Made by a program: the position numbers and the translations under genes. Under the pieces are notes generated by a model. That model worked only from the letters and a program-made list of their open reading frames with translations, did no database searches and was not told the origin of the DNA. A DNA stretch of 64,000 nt from the NCBI RefSeq assembly GCF_001663815.1, contig NZ_CP016027.1:1933001-1997000 (forward strand). The letters are read 5' to 3'. The first letter of the stretch is position 1, and each line of letters starts with the position of its first letter. Origin of the DNA: Halothiobacillus diazotrophicus. Its GTDB lineage: Bacteria > Pseudomonadota > Gammaproteobacteria > Halothiobacillales > Halothiobacillaceae. Below are positions 1 through 7,300 of the stretch, piece by piece.

Positions 1-84
1 CTGAACGAGGGGCTGGATCTGTTTGCCGAGGCCTTCGACGATCTGCTGGCCGCCATTGCGGCCACCGGCAACGTCCCTGACTGA
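1..84 (+). CDS. C-terminal fragment, possible transaldolase
   Basis: An open frame enters from the left edge and stops at TGA 82-84, giving 27 residues that begin LNEGLDLFAEAFDDLL. The pattern (E-G-x-x-x-F-x-x-x-F-D-x-L-L) resembles the last helix of the longer bacterial transaldolases, which carry out the non-oxidative pentose phosphate reaction between sedoheptulose-7-phosphate and glyceraldehyde-3-phosphate. That the end is a real gene end is supported by the short spacer and the new gene that follows. The family name rests on a short tail only and is tentative. Confidence 0.4.
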   Translation: MNEGLDLFAEAFDDLLAAIAATGNVPD

Positions 85-134
85 TCGAACCGCCCGACGC
101 ACATACACGGCCTGAACCCACTGTCGAGCACCCC

Positions 135-176
135 TGAATATCCGACAATGAATATCCGACTATGAACATCCGACAA
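135..176 (+). repeat. 14-bp tandem repeat, three copies, spanning a start codon
   Basis: Three adjacent units with consensus TGAATATCCGACAA lie at 135-148, 149-162 and 163-176, differing at two positions. The third unit is the beginning of the methyltransferase gene (ATG at 162). The same 14-bp unit upstream gives an ATG at 148 that opens a five-codon frame (MNIRL) whose TGA overlaps the real ATG. Confidence 0.9.
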
Positions 177-947
177 TTCATACGCCGGAAAACCGATCGC
201 GAGTGGGAAAAATTCGGCACGGACGATCCCTATTTCGGGGTCATTGCCGACGAAAAATATCGCGCGGCGCATCTGACGGAAACCGGCAAGGAGGCCTTCT
301 TCCGATCCGGCGCCGAATATATCGACTATGTGCTCGGCAGGGTGCGCCAACTCTTCTCGCCGGACTGGCGCATCGGCAAGGCGCTGGATTTCGGCTGTGG
401 GGTCGGCCGGCTGGTCATCCCCCTGGCCACCCATGCGCGGGCAGTCACCGGCGTCGACGTCTCGGACGCCATGCTGGCCGAAGCCCGCAGGAACTGCACG
501 GCACGATCGATCGGCAATGCCACCTTCGTCAAATCCGACGACGACCTGTCGCGGCTCGACCAAACCTACGACTTCATCCATTCGACCATCGCGTTCCAGC
601 ACATACCCGTGCCGCGTGGCGAACACATTCTCAAACGCCTGCTGACGCTGCTCGAACCCGAAGGCATCGGCGTGCTCCACTTCAGCTACGCCGAACCCCG
701 CCGCGCCTCCTGGGCCGCACGAATCAACCATCTCGCGATCGACTATCTACCGTTCTACCGGAACGTCCGAAACGCACGTAAGGGCCGGGGATTCTTCTAC
801 CCGGAAATGCGGATGCACGCCTACGACATGAGTGCGATTCTGTCGATCCTGCAAACCGCGGGCATCGCGAACTTCCATGCCGAATTCACCGACCACGGCG
901 GCTTTCTCGGCATCACCCTGTATTTCCGCAAGCCCCGGTCGGATTAG
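162..947 (+). CDS. class I SAM-dependent methyltransferase
   Basis: A 261-residue cytosolic protein. Motif I of the Rossmann-fold methyltransferases is clear at residues 74-83 (ALDFGCGVGR), followed by the acidic strand GVDVS near 97-101 that would contact the SAM ribose. The domain continues with a motif IV-like stretch (FIHSTIAFQHIP) and a short variable C-terminus. The substrate cannot be told from sequence; small-molecule or lipid targets are as likely as protein. The start at 162 lies inside a tandem repeat, and no good Shine-Dalgarno sequence precedes it. It stands alone between the probable transaldolase and the phospholipase on the same strand. Confidence 0.85.
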   Translation: MNIRQFIRRKTDREWEKFGTDDPYFGVIADEKYRAAHLTETGKEAFFRSGAEYIDYVLGRVRQLFSPDWRIGKALDFGCGVGRLVIPLATHARAVTGVDVSDAMLAEARRNCTARSIGNATFVKSDDDLSRLDQTYDFIHSTIAFQHIPVPRGEHILKRLLTLLEPEGIGVLHFSYAEPRRASWAARINHLAIDYLPFYRNVRNARKGRGFFYPEMRMHAYDMSAILSILQTAGIANFHAEFTDHGGFLGITLYFRKPRSD

Positions 948-1037
948 CGCCGCCCTAAATTAGCATTCTCTGTAATACGCAGGTAACGACGGAACCGCAT
1001 AGTGTGCGGCCGTTTTCCCCAAAACCAGAGACTCGAC

Positions 1038-3212
1038 ATGCCCATCGACAATCGCCGCGACTTTCTGCGTGCGCTCGCCGGAACCGTCGGCGCCGCAGCC
1101 GCCGTTTCCGTGTTGCCCCCCGCCATCCGCAACGCGCTCGCCATTGAGGCCAACCACCGTACCGGGACCATCAAGGACGTCGAGCACATCGTCGTCCTGA
1201 TGCAGGAAAACCGGGCATTCGACCATTACTTCGGCACGATGGCCGGCGTGCGGGGGTTCGGCGACCGGTTTCCGATCCCGCTCCCCGACACGCAGAACGT
1301 TCAGGGCAAGAGCGTCTGGTATCAGACCAATGACGCCGACCCCGCCCATCCCCAGGTCATTCCGCCGTTTCACCTGAACACGGTACAAACCTTCGACTAC
1401 ATGCGCGTCACCGGCACGCCCCACACCTGGCTCGATGCCCAGGCCGCCTGGAACAACGGCAAGATGAACACGTGGCCAACCTACAAGCACAACCACGCCA
1501 TGGGGTATTTCACGGCGGAGGACATCCCGTTCCAGTACGCACTGGCCAACGCCTTCACCCTCTGCGACGCCTATCACTCCTCGTTCCAGGGCGGCACCAA
1601 CACCAACCGCCTGTTCCACTGGACGGGCACGAACGATCCGTTGGGCAAGGGCCACGGCCCGGCCACGTACAACAATTACGATCATTTCGATGGCGACCCG
1701 GGCAAGAACGGCGGATACACCTGGACGACCTACCCCGAACGTCTGGAGAAAGCGGGCATCAGCTGGCAGATCTATGAAAACATGGCCGACAACTTCACAG
1801 ACAATCCATTGGCGGGGTTCAAGGTCTTCCGCGATGCGTGGTTCGAAAAGCCCGGTTATTCGAAATCGCTGAAGGCACGGGGCGTCAGTACGCGGGATCT
1901 CGACAAGCTGAAGGAAGACGTCCTGGCAGACAAGCTGCCGCAGGTTTCCTGGATCATCGCGACGGCCGACGGCTCCGAGCACCCCGATGCCTCAAGCCCG
2001 GCCCAGGGCGCGGACTATACGGCCCACGTGCTCGAAGCCCTGACCGCCAACCCGGATGTCTGGAGCAAGACGGTATTCATCGTCAATTTCGACGAAAATG
2101 ACGGCTTTTTCGATCACGTTCCGCCGCCTTCGGCGCCCGCCTACACGCACTACGATGCGGATCCGAAAAAGGCGGCCTTCGCCGGTGCGTCCACCGTGGA
2201 CACCACTGGGGAGTATCACGAAATCATCCTCCCCTATCAGACCAACCCGCTGGAACCGCTGGCCCTGCACCGCACTTACGGCCTGGGGCCGCGCGTACCG
2301 CTCTACGTGATCTCCCCCTGGTCCAAGGGCGGCTGGGTGAACTCGCAAGTGTTCGACCACACCTCGGTGATCCGCTTCATCGAGGAGCGCTTCGGGGTCA
2401 AGGAACCCAACATCAGCCCGTGGCGTCGCGCGGTGTGCGGCGACCTGACCAGCACACTGGACTTCAAGGATCCCGACAACACCGCGTTTTTCAAGGCGTT
2501 CCCGGATACCGTCGAACAGGCCAAGCGCGCACGCGCATTGACCAAGAAAACCACACCGGAAACCCCGACGACCCTGAGCCTGCCTGTTCAGGCCACGGGC
2601 ACCCGCCCGGCGCGGGCACTGCCCTACGCCTTGCACACGTCGGCCAAGACGCACGGTGCCGACCGCATCGAACTCACCTTCGGTAACACGGGCTCGGCGG
2701 CCGCGGTCTTTCATGTCTACGACCGCAAGCACCTCGATCAGGTACCTCGCCGGTACACGGTCGAAGCGCACAAGACCCTCACGGGCAGCTGGGATCTGGC
2801 TGCGGATGGCGGCGCCTACGATCTGTGGGTACTCGGTCCGAACGGCTACCACCGGCACTTCACCGGCCATGCGACGCAATCATCGGTCGAAATCCAGGTG
2901 CAGTACGACGTGCCGGGCGAAATGGTGGTACTCGTCATGACCAACCACGGGCAAGAAGCGGCGGATTACCACGTGGCGGCCAACGCTTATTTCGACCAGG
3001 GGCCGTGGACCGGCACGGTAGTGCCCAACAGTATCGTTGAACGGCGCTGGCCACTGCAGGCCAGCAGCCACTGGTACGACTTCACACTGACGCTCCCACA
3101 GCACCCCGGATACTCGCGGCGCTTTGCCGGCCATCTGGAAACCGGCAAGCCCAGCATCAGCGACCCGGCACTGGGCGGCAAGGCCATCGGGGAGCAGGTG
3201 AAGATCGTTTAG
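1038..3212 (+). CDS. plcN: phosphocholine-specific phospholipase C, Tat-exported
   Basis: A 724-residue member of the PlcH/PlcN family, which hydrolyses phosphatidylcholine or related phospholipids to diacylglycerol and a phosphoryl head group. The chosen ATG gives a twin-arginine signal (NRRDFLRALAG, residues 5-15) followed by a hydrophobic Ala-rich stretch; a longer start at 1002 would bury this signal. The phosphoesterase core shows EHIVVLMQENRAFDHYFG at 49-66 and NFDENDGFFDHV near 350. The C-terminal third matches the two beta-rich domains usual in this family, so the length is complete. In Pseudomonas, homologues are folded, Tat-exported and then released by type II secretion; the gsp operon at 26.5-38.2 kb could play that part here. 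Substrate (PC versus PS/PE) is not resolved. Confidence 0.9.
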   Translation: MPIDNRRDFLRALAGTVGAAAAVSVLPPAIRNALAIEANHRTGTIKDVEHIVVLMQENRAFDHYFGTMAGVRGFGDRFPIPLPDTQNVQGKSVWYQTNDADPAHPQVIPPFHLNTVQTFDYMRVTGTPHTWLDAQAAWNNGKMNTWPTYKHNHAMGYFTAEDIPFQYALANAFTLCDAYHSSFQGGTNTNRLFHWTGTNDPLGKGHGPATYNNYDHFDGDPGKNGGYTWTTYPERLEKAGISWQIYENMADNFTDNPLAGFKVFRDAWFEKPGYSKSLKARGVSTRDLDKLKEDVLADKLPQVSWIIATADGSEHPDASSPAQGADYTAHVLEALTANPDVWSKTVFIVNFDENDGFFDHVPPPSAPAYTHYDADPKKAAFAGASTVDTTGEYHEIILPYQTNPLEPLALHRTYGLGPRVPLYVISPWSKGGWVNSQVFDHTSVIRFIEERFGVKEPNISPWRRAVCGDLTSTLDFKDPDNTAFFKAFPDTVEQAKRARALTKKTTPETPTTLSLPVQATGTRPARALPYALHTSAKTHGADRIELTFGNTGSAAAVFHVYDRKHLDQVPRRYTVEAHKTLTGSWDLAADGGAYDLWVLGPNGYHRHFTGHATQSSVEIQVQYDVPGEMVVLVMTNHGQEAADYHVAANAYFDQGPWTGTVVPNSIVERRWPLQASSHWYDFTLTLPQHPGYSRRFAGHLETGKPSISDPALGGKAIGEQVKIV

Positions 3213-3426
3213 CCATAGGATATTCAAATGGCCGCTGATCAATGAGAGGCCCCTGAGCACGCGCAATGCTATCTCGTAGCCACGGCCGGTTCGGCTGGCA
3301 TCATCCACGGCAGACGTTTCGGATGATGCAGGGTGACGAGGGCGGCATTTCAGAGTTGAGCATCCGAGAAGAGGCGCGAACCCCATGAGCCACACCCTCG
3401 TCACAGGCTCAGTTTAGACGATCTGA
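3213..3426. other. intergenic stretch without a gene, with an inverted repeat
   Basis: No frame with coding character was found. A 9-bp inverted repeat (GCATCATCC at 3298-3306 and GGATGATGC at 3321-3329) encloses a 14-bp loop and could form a hairpin about 85 bp after the phospholipase stop codon. No T-run follows it. The left end of the IS5-type element that follows is not recognisable here. Confidence 0.5.
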
Positions 3427-3609
3427 CACGCCCTTGCCCTGCAAAATCCTAAGATAGACCCCATTGATCCCAAGATCCGGTTTGGTTATGCCAAGGTCCG
3501 CTATCGCGGACTGGCCAAGAACCTGAGCCGGATCACTTTGCTGGCCGGCATGGCAAACCTGTTTCGCGCTCGAAGTTACGAGCGCCGCCATGGGATGATT
3601 GGGTCTTGA
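3427..3609 (+). pseudogene. C-terminal remnant of an IS5-family transposase
   Basis: The frame ending at TGA 3607-3609 encodes IDPKIRFGYAKVRYRGLAKN and then a hydrophobic helix (LSRITLLAGMANLFRARS). The pattern G-Y-x-K-x-R-Y-R-G-L-x-K-N is the characteristic C-terminal signature of IS5-family DDE transposases. Only about 60 residues survive: an in-frame stop (TGA 3424-3426) lies directly upstream and no DDE catalytic core is present. With the terminal repeat at 3750-3767 it marks the right-hand end of a decayed insertion sequence next to the Rhs locus. Confidence 0.8.
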
Positions 3610-3749
3610 ATCTGGGTAAATGCCACCAATGGTGCAGAAATTGGCCAAAACAGGCCAAAAAACAGGGGATCTCGACCCGCTTTTCCGGATTCATGAACGT
3701 GGTCGTCCAAAAATGATGTCTGAATCTGAAATCAGGCACGTGAGATCGA

Positions 3750-3767
3750 TTTATTCAGACGTTCCCT
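3750..3767. repeat. IS5-type right terminal inverted repeat
   Basis: Read on the minus strand the sequence is AGGGAACGTCTGAATAAA. IS5-group ends commonly start GGGAACxTCTGAATAA or GGAAGGTGCGAATAAG, so this is a close match. No partner repeat was found on the left side within the window. Confidence 0.65.
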
Positions 3768-3778
3768 AACCCCAATTG

Positions 3779-4342
3779 TTACTCCAAGAATATAGGCTTG
3801 AAATACACTCCTAAAAAACCCTTAACATCGATTATTTCTTTTAGCCTCGTCCCTGTAATCACCGCTGGTGCTTGGGCTTTTCCGCTGCCAAACGACACGT
3901 CTGTTCGGTAAAAGCCATTAGGATCTATTGTGCTAGCATCTTTGATAAAACCGGGTGAAGCCCCGGCAATTTCTGCGTAATGCCCACAAAGATTACATTT
4001 ATTCGCAAAAATAGTTTTTCTGCGGGCGTAATCCAAGGTTACTTTGCGCCGAGGCGAAACCAAAAATAAGTCTTTATCTTTAGACACGCCTACAAAGGAG
4101 ACCCCATCTGGGTCACTTGTCAGAGCAGTAGAGACAAACTCGCTTGAACATATTGGCCTGTTATCATTGGTAAATGAAAATGGATATATTCTCCCTGTAT
4201 GAAGATTTTCAGGCGCATAGTTTTCTCCACTAGAAAGAAGCAAGCCGCACTTAGGGCAAAACAAATCAGATGGTGCCCCATCGAGAAATATCCCACCATT
4301 ATCTGGCCCATAAATAAAATAGCCGACGATCACTTTGGACAT
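3779..4342 (-). CDS. putative immunity protein, double-CXXCG motif
   Basis: A 187-residue, predicted cytosolic protein without signal peptide or membrane segment. It has two CXXCG motifs: C29-P-K-C32-G and C116-N-L-C119-G, with a further Cys at 65. Such a pair can hold one zinc ion and is the hallmark of the Myxococcus double-CXXCG paralogues, which include SitI6-type immunity proteins. The gene begins inside the last codons of the Rhs gene (13-bp overlap), the classic arrangement for a toxin and its cognate immunity protein. Its base composition is clearly more AT-rich than the surrounding chromosome, like the toxin tip. That it neutralises the Rhs C-terminal domain is inferred from position and motif, not shown. 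Confidence 0.7.
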   Translation of the reverse strand: MSKVIVGYFIYGPDNGGIFLDGAPSDLFCPKCGLLLSSGENYAPENLHTGRIYPFSFTNDNRPICSSEFVSTALTSDPDGVSFVGVSKDKDLFLVSPRRKVTLDYARRKTIFANKCNLCGHYAEIAGASPGFIKDASTIDPNGFYRTDVSFGSGKAQAPAVITGTRLKEIIDVKGFLGVYFKPIFLE

Positions 4343-7300
4343 GATGCATAATCTGGGTGCTGTCTGAAAAAATCTTCTGCAGCACTTGGAAAAAGGTCAT
4401 AATACATATCGTAAAATTTACTCAGCGCTCTTAATAGTTGATCACGTGTAAAGTTTTGCCTGATATCGGCCCCACTGTTGTTTGACTGCGGTCTCATATG
4501 GTTCCCAAACTCATCTTCCTGCGTTCGCAGAAAATCATTTAACAGTCGATGCAAAAGTACGTGATCCGATCTGGATAAGTCCGTAAGAGGCTGGTTCTGA
4601 TCACCACCAGCAAAGATAGGGTAAGAGTGATGCCTCTCAATTCTAGAATACTTTGGATCATTCAGAGTATTTCTTAATGCTGGGCCATAATACTCATACA
4701 TTAATGGATCTTGTTCAATTGGAACGAACGGACTAGAAAACTCCTCCTCTGTTCCTGCCAGGGCTAGGCGGTCAATCCATCCGCCAGGGTTACCATTGGC
4801 GTAAAGATAAGTATTATTTCCGCCTGCTAGCCCGATCAGGTCACTGGATTGATACCGCCCCGTATTCGGGTCATAGTACCGATTCCAGTTGTAGAACAAC
4901 CCGGTCTCGGAGTCGTAGTACTGCCCCGGGTAACGCAGATTGACCTGAATTCCATGGCCTCTGCTGTGATCCCAATCGTGGTCACGATGGCCATGGCGCT
5001 CCTGATCAGTTGAAGCCTTCGTACCAAACACATCCTCATTCCAACGCCAAACCACATGCTGCTTGGCATCGGTCGCCAGTCTCGGCGTACCCATGGCATC
5101 GGTGTGCAGGTAGTAGAGCCGTGCCGCTCGGTCGTTCTCTCTGCCTTCGTGGTGATGCAGGAAGCCCATCAGTGTAGGCGGTAACCAGTCCTTGTGGATC
5201 TTGACCTCGCCTACCGGGGAGTCGATGCGGGCGATCGGGGCGGTGTCGGTCCAGAGGTAGTCGCGCTGACCTTCGTCTCGACCTCTGACGGTTCGCTGAC
5301 TGATCAGATGGCCGCTGGGGTCGTAGGTGAAGTCGGTGGTACCCGCTTCGGTGACCTTCTGCCGACGCAGGCCACGGTAGTCGTAGCGGTAGCGGGCAAT
5401 GGTGATACCCCCTTGCTTGACCTCGGTCAGTCGGCCGGCGGCATCGTAGCGGTACTGGTACTTGCCGTCGTCGAGGGTGTTGCCGGCGGCATCAAGGGTC
5501 ACCGCCTGGTGCCCATCCTGCGTCATACGGTTGCTTTGCGGCGCGTAGCTGTAGGCCTTGGTGGTGCCGTTCGGGCGCAGTTGGGTCAGGCGGTTGCCGT
5601 TGTCGTCATAGCTGTAGGCGTTGTGGTACTTGCCCTGCTGTTCGTCGACGAGGCGGTCGAGGGCGTCGTACTGGTAGATCGCCTGGGATTGACCACTCTG
5701 CCAGCCGGTGAGGTTGCCGTTGGCATCGTAGGTGTAGCCACGGCTGTGGGCGGCATTGCCGGTCAAGGTCCAGCTGCTGAGTTGGCCCTGGCCGGTGTAG
5801 CTGCGTTGGTCGATTAAACCATTGCCGAAGGTTTGGCTGAGGAGTTGACCGTCGGCGCGGTACTGGCGATCGCTGACGATGGGCTGGCTGTGGCCGCTCA
5901 CCGTGGTACTGATGGCCTGAACCCGACCGATGGCATCCCGCTGGATGCTGGCCTTGCGGCCGTCCGGATAGATGATGCCCACGATGCGGTCACCGGCATC
6001 GTATTGGTACCGGACCTGGGTGGTGACCGGTTTGTGATGATCGTTTGCTACGCCGATATGTGTGGCCGTGACGGTATTGCCGTAGGCATCGTAGGCGTAC
6101 TGCGTGGTACCGGACTGGTCTTGCACGCTGCACAGGCGGCCATTGCCGTAGCTGCAATTCTGCCCTTGATCGTAGGTCAGGCTGATATCGGCGTCGTTGG
6201 CAACTGGGCTATTCGCTTTCAGTCTGTGCCAGAGGTTATTGAAGAAACGAGTCTGATCATGATCTCGGTCGTGGTCACCATCCCAGTCCTCACGCTGTCC
6301 CGAAGACGTGGTCGCACCGCTGTAGTGGATGGCGGTCAGCCGGTTCAGGGCGTCGTAGCTATAGCTGGCAATCACGCCGCGGGCATCGGTCTTCTGAATC
6401 ATGTTGCCAGCGGCATCGTAGGCGTAGGTGGTGGTGCCGCGATCCGGCGAGACTTCCTGCAGCAGATCACCGAAGTCGTCGTATTGGTAGCCGGTGGTGG
6501 CGCCGATGGGCGTGATTACCTGGCTAACCTGACCATTGGTGTCATAGCTGTAGCTGGTAGAGCCGCCGATGGCGTTGACGGTCTGGATCAGCCGGTTCAG
6601 CGGATCGTAGTTGTGGGTGGTCGGCGGGTTGTTGTTGGGGTCGGTTTGCTGGAGCAGATTTCCCACCGCATCGACCACCTGTTTTGTGATCGAGCCGCTG
6701 TCGTTGATGCTGGCCAGATGGTTGCGCAGGTCGTAGACCTCGTCGATCTTGCGAATCAGCGTCCCGTCCGGGTCGTAGGTGCTGGTCTGGCTGCGGTTGC
6801 CTCGGCTGTCGTAGGCATAGCTGACCTTGTCGCCCAGGTTGTCGGTGATGGCGGTCAACTCATGGGCATCGTCGTAGCCGTAGGTCAGCGTACGGCCATC
6901 CGGCAGCGCGACACTACTGAGTTCGTTGAAGGGTGTGTAGCTGAAGGTTGTGACCCGCGCCGCGCCACCACTGATTTGCTGGGTGATCCGGCTGACGCGG
7001 CCACGCGGATCGTAGGCGTATTGCGTCACCAGGCCGTTGGGGTCGGTTTTCTGCAGCAGACGGCCGTTGGCATCGAAGGCGTCAAACGTAGTGGTGTGGC
7101 CCAGCGCATCGGTGACGGATTTGAGCTGGCCACAGCCGCTGCCGCTCTGGCAGTCGTTGTAGCTTAGTGTGGTGATGTCGTTCACATCCGTGCGCGGGCC
7201 ATCGATTTTCGTTACTTGACCGGCACTGTTATAGCCAAGGTTCAAGGTACGGCTGATGGCGCTGCAGGAAGGCGTGTCGCCATTCTCGGTGATCTGGATC

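Larger units (their letters stand above)
3427..3767 (+). mobile_element. truncated IS5-type insertion sequence, right end only
   Basis: The transposase tail at 3427-3609 is followed by about 140 bp of non-coding sequence that ends in a good IS5-type terminal inverted repeat at 3750-3767. The left terminus and most of the transposase are missing, so the element is presumed immobile. It sits immediately downstream of the putative immunity gene of the Rhs locus, which fits a rearranged accessory island. Confidence 0.7.

Noticed and set aside
960..1982. Long minus-strand open frame opposite the phospholipase gene
   Set aside because: It is a shadow of the plus-strand gene; its protein has no domain character and a skewed Val/Arg/Gly composition.
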